Both the position numbers and the translations under genes were made by a program. A DNA stretch of 64,000 nt, taken from Coniella vitis (Eukaryota; Ascomycota; Sordariomycetes; Diaporthales; Schizoparmaceae). Positions within the stretch are counted from its first letter, which is position 1; each line of letters starts with the position of its first letter. The stretch covers positions 385,001 through 449,000 of the forward strand of contig WUJK01000012.1 in assembly GCA_011317545.1 (NCBI GenBank), in the 5' to 3' direction. The notes beneath the pieces were generated by a model, which worked only from the letters and a program-made list of their open reading frames with translations, was not told where the DNA came from and did no database searches. This document shows positions 24,547 through 34,481 of this stretch, in pieces.

Positions 24547-26667
24547 CTACGACATTGACGAAGCCTGATCATCGCCACCACCGTGAATGCTCGTTGCAGG
24601 AGCACGAGCACGAGAGCCTCGAGCAGCGCGAGAAGCGGATGGTTTCTTCTGCTTGCGAGCTGCTGTCGCGGATGAAGAAGGTCCAGCAATGGCAGTGGCG
24701 TCTGTTGCAGATGTGGCTTCTGTGATGAAGCGGCCGCGAGAATCGCGCCTCTGCTGGGACGCCGAGGTGCTGTGCTGGCTTGTGTCGTCATTCCTATTCT
24801 TCTTCTGCTTCTTAGTTCTCGGCTTGCTGTTGCCTGGCGTGTTTTTGTTGTCCTTCTTTGTCGCCTTGGAGCGTTCGCGTGGAGTGCTGGGGGCCGACTG
24901 CGAGCGCAAGGGGCGCTCGGGAGAGGAGGGCTCGAAGCTGGCTGCCAGCTCAACCTCTTCATGGTCACGGTCACAACCGTCGAATTCTCCGATTGTTCCG
25001 TCAGATTCATCCGCGGATGAAGCAGAAGCAGTGTCCGTGGGTCTGTCTTCTCCTCGAGCTACCTGCTTCCCCTTTGAGCGTCTGGCAACGACCGTGCTGC
25101 TTGAAGCAGAAGAGGGAGATGCGCGTCGCCTGCGCTTCTTGGTAATGTTTCTGGTCCTCTGGTCGATTTGGACGGGGCCAGGCTGCGCCTCTTCCTCGTC
25201 ATCTTCTCCTAACAAAAGAGCAACAGGAACACCGAGGTAAGCCATCTCAGAGCCCCAATCCACATTCAAATTCGCGGGGTAGACAAGGCTCTCGCCGCTG
25301 TCACCTACCATCGGCCAGTCAATCTGCACGCCAGCATCCTTCCTCTGTTTCCACTCTTCAAAGTCGGCGAGGAACGCAGGATATCGGCGAAAGTCGCGGT
25401 AGTTGATCAAGACACCCAGCGCCAGCTCGCAGCAGTAGCGCTCCGCCTCGGTGCCAGCGTCGAGGCCCTCGCGCAGATTACCGCTGTTGACGTAGTTGAT
25501 GCCGACAAACTCGACAATCGCGCGGAGCATGGCCTTGTTGTGCTGCAATTCCAGGACCCAGTCTTGGCCCTCGCCACGACCGCGCTGGCGCTCCAGTCTG
25601 CGTTGGTGCGAACGGATGAGCAAGCAAACGACAGACTCCCTGATTTCCACCCACGGCTTGCTCCAGACGCTGTCCTTGGCAAAGCACCGGTGATGGCGCG
25701 GTATATCCGCGCCTTGCCCTTCGCCTTCCTCATCAGACTGCAAGATATTGTTCCGACAGGCGCACGCAAAGACACTCCGGGGCGCAATGTCGCGCGCGAT
25801 GAAGCGCTCGCGGGGCAGTCTGCGCAGCACTTCGTCTTCCACCGTGGCGAGGACTCTCTTCCACGCCTCGAGGACGGCGATGATGCGTTGCACGACGGCG
25901 GTGTTGGTGGGCGCGGAGAGGACGACCACCGCGGCCAGCGCGTGCTCGTGGGAGTTGCCAGGGTTGTCATTGTTGGCGGGGCTACTGTCTTGATTGGATT
26001 GGGTAGCACTCTCTGGGTCGACTGCGCCGAGGGCGCGTGCAAAGCGGAGGAGTTCTGCGCGGGTGCCGACGCCGCGCGAACCGTGTATGTGGAAGGGCGG
26101 ATGCCAGACGGGCTGGGAAAAGGCGAAGGGTGGGAAGGTGAAGAGGTGCTCGATGTCGGCGAATCTGCGGACGGGCTGCTGCTTTTGCTTGTGTGTGTTG
26201 TTGCGACGCTGCTGGCCGGTGGATTCGGGTGTATTGTCGTCGTATTCAAAGTCATCGAATTCGATGGTTTCGCGGAGGTTGTTGTTGTCGTCGTCTTGGT
26301 CAAACTCGTCGAACTCGTCGTACTCGTCGTACTCGGAGAAGTCGTCGTCATACTCGAAATTGTCCTCACCTGGGAATTCCTCGTCGTGAGGGCCTTCGTC
26401 TTGCGAGTCTTCGTCCTGGGAGCCTTCGCCTTGGGAGTATCCTTCTTCTTCAGAGTCTTCGTTTTGCGAGTCTTGATCCTGGGAGTCTGTTTCTTCTTCT
26501 TCGTCGTCGGAGTCTTCTCCGTCCTCGGAGTATTCGTCTCGGGAGTATTCGTCTAGCGAGTCTTGGTCCTCAAAGTCGCTGTCCTCCGAGTCGCCGTCGC
26601 CGTCGCCGGCACCGTGGCCGGCACCATACTCGTATTGAGTTAAACTGCGGATCCGAGCCATGGCCAT
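24547..26667 (-). CDS. Hypothetical acidic/basic low-complexity protein
   Basis: A single open frame of 706 residues from the ATG at 26667 (MAMARIRSLTQ). The frame stays open further upstream, but that part is UTR-like and AT-rich. I do not recognise the family. The N-terminal 150 residues are extremely acidic, with SQDEDSQDEG-like and FDEFDQDDD strings. A folded-looking middle follows (about 170-480), with FADIEHLFTFPPFAFSQPVW, a run of helices around VVQRIIAVLEAWKRVLATVE, and CCELALGVLINYRDFRRYPA. The C-terminus is Ser/Lys/Arg-rich with basic clusters (KKRRRR, TKKQKKNR) that could be nuclear localisation signals. The charge layout suggests a nuclear or chromatin protein; this is inference from composition only. 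Confidence 0.75.
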   Translation of the reverse strand: MAMARIRSLTQYEYGAGHGAGDGDGDSEDSDFEDQDSLDEYSRDEYSEDGEDSDDEEEETDSQDQDSQNEDSEEEGYSQGEGSQDEDSQDEGPHDEEFPGEDNFEYDDDFSEYDEYDEFDEFDQDDDNNNLRETIEFDDFEYDDNTPESTGQQRRNNTHKQKQQPVRRFADIEHLFTFPPFAFSQPVWHPPFHIHGSRGVGTRAELLRFARALGAVDPESATQSNQDSSPANNDNPGNSHEHALAAVVVLSAPTNTAVVQRIIAVLEAWKRVLATVEDEVLRRLPRERFIARDIAPRSVFACACRNNILQSDEEGEGQGADIPRHHRCFAKDSVWSKPWVEIRESVVCLLIRSHQRRLERQRGRGEGQDWVLELQHNKAMLRAIVEFVGINYVNSGNLREGLDAGTEAERYCCELALGVLINYRDFRRYPAFLADFEEWKQRKDAGVQIDWPMVGDSGESLVYPANLNVDWGSEMAYLGVPVALLLGEDDEEEAQPGPVQIDQRTRNITKKRRRRASPSSASSSTVVARRSKGKQVARGEDRPTDTASASSADESDGTIGEFDGCDRDHEEVELAASFEPSSPERPLRSQSAPSTPRERSKATKKDNKNTPGNSKPRTKKQKKNRNDDTSQHSTSASQQRRDSRGRFITEATSATDATAIAGPSSSATAARKQKKPSASRAARGSRARAPATSIHGGGDDQASSMS

Positions 26668-26981
26668 GGTTGGAGTGGTGTGCTTTTGGGTCTTGATTGA
26701 AATTGGACAAAGGGATAAATAAACAAAGAGGATTGTTCCACAATGACAGACAAGAACAAGAGACGGGGATCGAGTGGCCCTATTCACTGTGACATGAAGG
26801 ATTGAGGAAAAGTAGGGTGGGACAAAGTGAAGAGAGTGGGAAAAAAAAGGAGAGAGGCACTGCTGGGAAGGGGGAAAGCAGTGGAGAATATAGAACAAAG
26901 AAGAGGAAGAGAGAAGAAGAGAAGGAAGAAGGGCATCGTGGGGCTTGAGGTTGGCTGCTGGTCACCATGGCTGGTAAGGCA

Positions 26982-27007
26982 GTCTGTCTGTCTGTCTGTC
27001 TGTCTGT
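26982..27007. repeat. TCTG tetranucleotide microsatellite
   Basis: About six tandem copies of the four-base unit GTCT, read directly from the sequence, lie in the 5' spacer of the minus-strand gene that starts at 26667. Confidence 0.85.
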
Positions 27008-27689
27008 GTCGACGACAAGGTGGAGGATATCGCCGGTGGGTTGTGCCAGTTGCTGGGGCGATGTCACTACATGGACTTCGACGTACAGGATAAGAACCAC
27101 TTGTTCCGTGGTGGCCAGCCTGGGTGAATCATGGCCCAAGAGAGGAGTGAAGTGGTAGGAAATTTCAAGAGAAAGATATAACCTGCTGAAGCTTCCATTG
27201 ATATAGCTGTTTGTAGGATCTTGGACAGCCTCGTGGAGACTCAAGTAGTCCTGGGAAGCGAGCAAGCAAGCAGTTCTGGATAGAATATACAGCCTAGCAA
27301 GCTGTCTGCAATAGCTCGCTGGTGCCTATACGTTCTTGGTTTGCATGTTTGTTGGCATTGCTAGGTCAACGATCACAATCCATACAAGAAAGTCTGTAGG
27401 AATAATTATATTACTAAGGGGGTGGTCCTGGCCTTGGTCCTAAGTGATACTTGTATTATATTCACGGCTGGAGACTAGAAGGAGACTATCCCAAACAATA
27501 GGAAGTCCATCCGTCCTTATATCCTTCCTTATAGTAGGAAGGTCGACTGACCACGATTATGAGTTATGTGGTGGTAGTTAGTTCCTTGAGGCTCCGGTAG
27601 GAAAATCAAGTTCACATTAGGTTAACTTGGAAGGTGTATTCATTTCTTTAGTGTTACCGATTAGTATATCGATCTTGGTAAAATATTGG

Positions 27690-27721
27690 AGCTTCTAAGC
27701 ACTATATAGCGTTTAGAAGTT
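27690..27721. repeat. 32-nt near-perfect palindrome
   Basis: The 32 nt from 27690 to 27721 read almost identically on both strands, centred on CTATATAG. The only mismatches are three symmetric transition pairs (A/G or C/T), which would be G-U wobble pairs in RNA. It abuts the TTAGGG run and the tRNA-like boxes to its right. Confidence 0.7.
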
Positions 27722-27802
27722 TAGGGTTAGGGTTTGTAGTACAATACGAACCCATGTCGGCTAATATCAGGCAGACTACTGTGCTACCATAGTATAAGCC
27801 CA
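27722..27802 (-). repeat. tRNA-like A/B box pair, possible SINE relic
   Basis: On the minus strand, GGTAGCACAGTAGTC resembles a Pol III A box (tRNA D-arm) and, about 35 nt further on, GGGTTCGTATTG resembles a B box (T-arm). The arms do not fold into a full tRNA cloverleaf, so this is not a working tRNA. The end of the element on this strand runs into CCCTAACCCTAA, a telomere-type repeat. It may be a tRNA-derived SINE fragment or a tRNA relic. Confidence 0.4.
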
Positions 27803-28497
27803 GGATATATATGTATATAGTACCTACGCAATGAAGAGGGTCATATTCAAGTTTTGTACATAGTACCTACACAAATACAAGCTAAACATGAAAGTTGGAG
27901 ATGGAACCCACAGTTGTTTTGCTACTCAATGCATAGGTATATATGTATATATATGAAAAACAACCACTACACCACGAGGGCAAAGGTAGAAGTACTTATG
28001 CGTAATGTACATAGCTGCCTTTTGTTGTCACAATATACAAGACGCTGTATGCACTGCACTGCACAGCGTCGGTCAACAAGAGGTCAAACCTCGGACCCAG
28101 ACCAAGATGAGGAATATGACATGTCCAAAGTGTATCAAACGGCCAGTGATCAAGATCAGATGGTTGTAGACTTTTCATTTTTGCCGTATCCCCGTCCTCC
28201 AAACACGTATACATAACTTGAATGGTATCTTGTAGCAGTACTTTTGAAAAAAGGAGAAAAAGGTTTGGAAAAAGAAGGGGGAGCCTCCTCAGTAGCAGTG
28301 GGAAAGAGTGAGTAGAAAAAGCACGGAAAAGAAAAGAAGAGAAAAGAAAGGCAAAGTGACATGCCTCAAACAGCAACCAGGAAAAGACAAGAGATCCGCC
28401 CCCCCAAGATCCCCCTTTATGGGAACCAGAAAAGATACAGATATATAATGATATACCTTCGACTGGTCACTCAGCACCACTCCATGTCTAGATCCCT

Positions 28498-31400
28498 TCA
28501 ACGACCAAGACACCGCTCGAAACGCTTCCAGACCCGTCCAATCCCCACGCCTACGGCCGCGATTTTCGTACAACCCCAGAATACAGCACCGCCACCATAG
28601 CGATACTCCCCGGGACAAGCGATACAAAGCAAGGATCCCATGCAGCAGGCTGAAAACACGGGCGACAAGACACAGAGGACCCAGAAAGAGGGAGAAGAAG
28701 AAGAAGAAGAAGAAGAAGGAGAAGTAGGAGAAGTAGTAGTAGTAGTAAGAGCACTAAGATTAGTAGCAAATAGTCTGCTAGCGATGTTGATATTATTATT
28801 GAGCGACACGATGGCTATGATTACCGCGGAAAAGATAGCCGGCATAGAAACCAATAGACCCGCGACGTTGTCGTGCGGACTGAGGTCGTTGATCGGCGTC
28901 TTGTTGCTGCGACTGTTGACCGTGTCCTTGCTGGTCGTTTGATTGTTGCTGCTGCTGCTGCTGTTGGACTCCACTACTTGTCGACTGGGCTCTTCGTCCA
29001 CCAACTGCTGGTCCTCCTGTCCTCGTTTGCGGCGTCCCTGCGGTGTCGCCAGCAACGATGGCAGCAAGCGATGCAGCGGCGCTCGTAAAGGGCTGGCGGC
29101 CTCGGGACCACCCCCGGATGGCAGACGACCCGAGCCCAAACGCGGAGCCTCCACCGCCTCCATAGCCGACGGGGCTCGTGGTGCGTCCTCCAGCGGTGGT
29201 GAAGACCTCACCTGCCACGGCGGGTGTGGCATACGGGGAGCGGGTCTGGCGGTAATGGCGGCCGAGGTCGAGATCTGACGGCCGGCTATCAGCCTCATTG
29301 CACCTGAGGCTCCATGCATCAGATAGAGTTCGAGACAGAGAAAGGGATGGTGAGGAGGGCGGTTCTGGACTGTGGTAGTGGTGGTGGTGGGCTGGTTTTG
29401 CGGTGGAAGGCTTTTTCTTCCTTTTCTGGAGAGGAGGATCAAGAATCACGGGGGCTGGGAAGGCTGGGTGTTGCAGAATCGAAGACAGCTGCTGGTGATG
29501 ATCGCGAGAAACTTCAAATGGCATCAAAGGGGGCAGATTCGCAGCAAAACAACAACAACAACGACAACAACAATTACAATCGCTACTGGTACGTACCAAT
29601 CCGCTCAGCGTCTCGGCCCGCCCCTTGAGATAGCGCAAAAAGTCATCGAGCGCGGCCAGGTGGCGCTCGAGCGCAGGGACCGCCTCGGCGAGCCCTTCCA
29701 TGGCGCGGTGGTACCGGTCGAGGTACAGCGGCGCCACGACGTCGACAAAGAGCGTCTCGTGCTCGTGCATCAGCACCTCGAGGAGTTTGCGCGCGAGGTC
29801 CAGGTGGCGGCGCTTGTTGGCGAGGCTCGTGTCGACGCGGCTCAGGAGGACGGCTTGCGCGAGGAGCTTGTCGCGGGCGGCGAGCGCGGTGATGGCCTGC
29901 GCTTGGGCTTGCGCGGTGGCTTGCGCTTGGGCGGCGGCGGCTTGCGCTTGAGCCTGTGCTTGGGCTTGGGCGATTTGCGCGGCCCGCGCGGCCTGCGCGG
30001 CCCGCGCGGCCTGCGCGGCCTGTTGGGGTGTTTGTCCTGTCGGTGGGGGTCCTGATGCGGTTCCTGGCCTGGATGGTCCTGATGGTGCTTGCGGGTCCTC
30101 GTCGGGCTTGTCTGCTGCTTCGGCGGGGGGAGTCGACGGCGCAAACGAGTTACTGGGTTGGTTGTTGTTCTGGTCGGAGACGAGGCTGAAGTTGGTGGTC
30201 TGCGAGGGCATCATAATACTGCTGATGCGGCTGCTGGCTGCGTGGAGGTTGGCATTGCCCAGTCTGCCGCCATCCTCACCACCACCAAGCCCTGCTCTCG
30301 CATACCGCGCCGCAGACGGAGAGCCGCCATACAGCGAAGAAGACGCCAGGTCGAGCCCAGCCACAGATCGACTACTCTGCCTCATTCTCATTACCCTCCT
30401 GTTTCTCCCTCCTCCTCCTCCACCTCCTCTTCCGCTCCCACCAATACTACTGTTCCTCTGCACGTTGCCCACCAGCGTCGCCTCCACGTTCTTGATCAGC
30501 GGCAAGTCCTCGTCATTCAGCTGGTCGTCATATGCACGCAGCATGTGCACAACCCCGACAAAGCTCAGCAGCTGCGGCACAAAGATGTACGCGCGGTACA
30601 CCGACAGCGTCTCGCGGAAGCCGCGCCAGGCCTCGCTGGCGGTCACGCTGCCCGTGCGGTTCTTGGTCCACCGTCTGCTGGGCGTCGAGTGCACGCTGCT
30701 CGCGTCGTGGAGGCGCGAGGCGTTGCTGTGGGTGCTGTGGTTGTGCTCGAGATGCGTGTACAGCTGGCGGCTGGTGCTGCGGCTCTTGGTGTTGCTGGTG
30801 GCGTGATTGGGTGTCACGGGGGTGACGGGTGGGCTTCCGGGGTGTTGCGCTGCGGTGGATGAGGTGCGCTGGACGGCAGCTCGGGGCAGAATCAGGCCGT
30901 CGCTGGAGAGCGTGGACAGGCGGGACGGCTCTGGCGCGCCAGACAGGGCCGCGGTAAGGAAGGGAAAGCTGTCCTTGGCCTGCCACCGCTGACAGCGGTC
31001 GATGAACAGGCCGCGCGTCTCGAGGGTGCGCCGGTTGAAGGTCCACAGCAGGGCATAGTCCGCGGTGCCGACGTACTTGGTTGTGATGCCCTTGTTCACG
31101 TCGTTGAACTCGTGGAAGCCGTCGTACTCGCGCGCCAGGTAGTACAGCGCGCTGTGGTCGCCGTCCATGAGGGTCACGTACAGCCGCAAGAAGGTGTCGC
31201 GCGAAATGGCGAGCGTGTTGGTCTCGGGCTGGAGGGGGGGCGGGCGTGGGCGGTGATGCTGCTGCTGGCGGCGCTGGTAATCTTTGAGGTGTCTGCGGTA
31301 GTCATTTTCGTCTTCGTCGCGGTCGCCGTGGTCGAGGTAGTAATCCTCTTCAATATCACCATCGTCGCCGTATTCATCGTCTTCATCGTCTTGCTCGTCT

Positions 31401-32065
31401 TCGTTGTCATCGCTGGGATCGATCCGCTGGATACACACCAGCTTGAGCGACGCAAACGCCTCGACTTCTTCCTTGCGCGTGCTCGCCTGGCTCTGGCTCT
31501 TGCTCGATCCCTTTCTCGCAGCATTGCTGTTGGTATTGCTCTCCTGTGGCTCTGTCGCAACAGTCACGTAATCCACAGGCCGCTTCTTCATAAACGCCAT
31601 CAGATCATCCTCAAACACCATCCACTCGTTCATCGTGACGCGCCGCACCGTTGTACTGCTGCTGCTGCTGCTACTGCCCGCGCCGCTTGCGCTCGCTGCC
31701 CCTGCCGCTGTGGATCCACCACCACCACCACCGCCACCACCGTTGACGCTCTGTCGCGATGCGCCGCCATTGGCCGTTTGATTCGGCGTCGTCGAAGAGG
31801 ACTGCTGGCGTCTGAGGCCAGGGCTCGAGGCCAGAGACGAGGGCGGTGGGCCGAACGCGCCGATCTCAATCACATTGTAGCGGTAGGGACCGCTGTCGCC
31901 GCTTTCGCCCCCGCCGCTCGTGTGGTTGTTGAGGCCACCTGGATTGTGGGAATGGCTGCCGGCCGGGTTGGTGTTGGTGTTGGTGGTGGTGGTGGTGGTC
32001 CCGCTGGGGCGAAATTGCTGCAGCTTGTCAAAGGTTGACTGCGCAATGGCCTTGAGGCCGTCCAT
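28498..32065 (-). CDS. Large hypothetical membrane-tailed protein, frame break near 3' end
   Basis: The unrecognised protein starts at ATG 32065 (MDGLKAIAQSTFDKLQQFRP). The strict open frame runs to 28796, about 1,089 residues. It may include an in-frame 105-nt intron (29596-29492; donor GTACGT, acceptor CACCAG). Features in order: Thr/Asn- and Gly-rich disorder; a folded block with NEWMVFEDDLMAFMKKRPVD; an acidic stretch; a conserved-looking block around SALYYLAREYDGFHEFNDVN and RGFRETLSVYRAYIFVPQLL; an Ala/Gln repeat; then helices around LDLARKLLEVLMHEHETLFV. Past about 29,030 codon GC3 drops in this frame and rises in the +1 frame. That frame runs to 28498 and encodes KRGQEDQQLVDEEPSRQV, then two hydrophobic helices (about 28,780-28,850 and 28,610-28,690). 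I infer that the true C-terminus lies there, reached through an unrecognised intron or a 1-nt indel. Confidence 0.6.
28692..28747. repeat. GAA/AGT trinucleotide microsatellite inside coding tail
   Basis: Tandem GAA units are followed by AGT units. Read on the minus strand in the 28498-ending frame, they give Ser- and Thr-runs forming the linker between the two predicted membrane helices. Confidence 0.8.
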
Positions 32066-33282
32066 GGTAGGGAAGAAGGATTGCGCAAGACGGGGCTGTG
32101 GGCGGTTGTGACGCGCTGTTATTCGGGTGGTGCTATGTGTATATATAAATATAATATCGGGGCGCCGTATTCTCGTGGCTATGCGCGCATGGCTATCAGT
32201 GGGGGGGAGAGAGGAAAAAGACAGAAAAGGTCGCCCAACAGGAGAATCGCAAAAGACGGGCAAGATGGGAAAGGGAAAGAGGAAGGATGGGAAAAAATGC
32301 GACCAACAAAATCCCAAAGCAAATCCGCATGTACTGTACAGCAACAGCAACAGCAACAGCAACTTGCATATGAGGAATGCTACGTCAGTGGCACGCGCGC
32401 AAGTGGGCTGCTGCTGTACTCGGTAAAGCAGGCCGAGGCCCAGAAGGTAAGGTTGTCTCGAGTGGACCGGATCTGCTCGCGCGCGTCTGAGTGGATGGGC
32501 GCCGAGATTGCGTGGGTCGTTTGCTCGCTCACTCACTCACCCACAGACGCACTGCCAGGCTGGATGAGGATGGGATGAGATGAGCGAGAGGACGAGGAGA
32601 GAGTGTATGTGCGTGTGTCAAGAAAGGATCTACAAAAGGAGCGTTCAGCGTTGGTGATTCAGCCACAAAAACACCCAACAGCGGTGGCTGGAAACCAAGA
32701 GAGGAGGGGGGAAATAGGTTACCATGTAGCCTTCTTTGTGCAGAACAGCTTGATCTAATGAGCTGGATTCGTCATGGCGCACTAGAGGAACCCCCGTGGA
32801 CCACGGTCCAAGAAACTGGGCAACAGAGTTCGGTATTCTGTGCGGTCGAGGAGGGTCGCCTCGCGTCCTGATTTGCTGACCGTCTGGAACATACATATAC
32901 TATGTATAAAAGCCCGTCATGGGGGCCGGCTAATCGAGATGATGCATGTGCTATGTACGCAGGTACCAAGACGTTGCGAGTCCCGTCTCCATGGAAGCTG
33001 GGATCGTATATGGCGCAGGATGCTTATGATATCTTCTTGGGTCATCTAGACATAGAACATCCAGCAAATCTTGAGCATCTCACAAACGGCGGGAAGTGAG
33101 ACCCAACGGTTCGACCGAGGTTCCGAGTTCGCGGTCCATTCGGGATCCTTCCACAAGAAGCATCAGTAGACATGTCTCAGATGACCCAGTAGCTTTCGTG
33201 TGTTCATAACGGTATCATTCAAATGCTGTCCCATCCTATCATCCAATTCCAAATACATCCACGATATATCCACCACCCTACA
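32066..33282. other. Intergenic spacer with CAGCAA microsatellite
   Basis: This spacer holds the 5' leader of the large minus-strand gene and the 3' flank of the flavin monooxygenase gene. A short CAGCAA array lies at about 32339-32362. No gene is supported. Confidence 0.55.
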
Positions 33283-34481
33283 TCATGCCGCGTGCGAGCC
33301 ATTCGTTCCATTGGTCCCATTGCTCCCATCCAGCGTCTTGAGCCCAGCGCGGACGCGCGGCAGAATATACCGACCATAGTCAATGCTGTCCGCAAAGTTG
33401 TCGTAGCCACGGATGGAGATCAAATCCGCGCCCAGCTTGACATAATCGAGCAGCGCCTCCGATACAGTGTCCCACGACCCTACCAAAGCTGTGGACGCAC
33501 CGCGCGCATTCGTCGCCTCAACGGGCGCATACCAAAGACACCTGTCCTGTACCTCGCCGCGCTTGGCAATCTCGAGCAAGCGCTGCGATCCGACGTTCTG
33601 GGGCGCCGGTGCATTGGGCGGGACCCGGCCCTGGCCCTTGGCGCGGTTTCCCTTGAGCAGGTCGAGCGTGCGGTATGCCTTTGCCCACGCCAGGTCGTCT
33701 GTCTCGGCCGTGATGGGCCGGAACGTCACCCAGATACGCGGGCGGTCGCCCTCGGGCCGGCCGGCCTTGGCCGCCTCGGCGTAGATCTTGTCAATCTGCT
33801 CCTTGGTCTCCTTGAGCGGCTCACCCCAGAGTCCGAAGATGTCGGCCAGCGAGCCACCAACGCGGTAGGCTTCAGGCGAGGAGCCGCCGACCGACACCTG
33901 GATGGCCTTGGGTCCGCCAATGAGCTGCACGCGGTTCGAAAAGTCCTTGAACTGGTAGTACTTGCCGTCCCAGTCAAAGGGCTCCGAGGATTGCCAGGCA
34001 CGGCGCAGGATCTTGATGTACTCCTCGAGACGGGCGTAGCGCTCGTCCTTGCCCAACGTGTCACCCTCGCGCAGCTGCTCGGCGTCGCTACCGCCTGCGA
34101 TAAAGTGCACGACCACGCGGCCACGGCCGAGGTTGTTGAGGGTTGCTAGCTGTTTTGCGGCGACTGTTGGATACATTGTGCTATATTGTGCGTGGAAAGC
34201 GTCAATCAATGCCTCAATACCGCATTATCGTGCAATGTTACGTACTTGGGCCGCAGGGCAATCACGACGCTGACCTTCTTGGTGGCGGCCAAGATGTAGG
34301 CGCCAATGGTGAAGGGGTCGAAGCCGCCCGAGTCGTAGGGAATAAGTGTGTAATTCACATCGTAGTCGTCCAGGCTTCGTGCATAGCGTGCAATGAAGTC
34401 TGGGTCGGCGGGAGCGCCGGGAATAGGCTCGAGCTCTGTCGAGGCATTGGGAAAGGTCATGGAAATGAATTCAAGAGGCAT
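33283..34481 (-). CDS. Luciferase-like flavin monooxygenase (SsuD type)
   Basis: A member of the bacterial-luciferase-like monooxygenase superfamily closest to SsuD, which uses FMNH2 and O2 to cleave alkanesulfonates to aldehyde and sulfite for sulfur nutrition. Two exons: 34481-34246 and 34180-33283, with a 65-nt intron (donor GTACGT, acceptor ATATAG, phase 2), giving 377 residues, the length of SsuD. Visible: an N-terminal TIM-barrel strand MPLEFISMTFPNASTE, the flavin-region string VVIALRPNTMYPTVAAKQLA, the family core LGRGRVVVHFIAGG and GKYYQFKDFSNRVQLIGGP. The C-terminal tail is an Asn/Gly/Thr repeat, NGTNGTNG. The sulfonate substrate is inferred from family resemblance, and a reductase partner would have to be elsewhere. 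Such genes in fungi are often suspected of bacterial origin, but this copy is spliced. Confidence 0.9.

Larger units (their letters stand above)
26668..28497. other. AT-rich spacer with repeat relics
   Basis: No gene is supported. A TCTG tetranucleotide array lies at about 26982-27007. From about 27,290 to 28,250 the sequence is markedly more AT-rich than its surroundings and holds a palindrome, a TTAGGG run and tRNA-like boxes (listed separately). A degenerate transposon insertion is the most likely origin of the AT-rich patch. Confidence 0.5.

Noticed and set aside
28796..29030. Gln-rich C-terminus of the strict open frame as the true protein end
   Set aside because: GC3 and hydrophobic-helix content favour the +1 frame; kept as an alternative in the feature entry.
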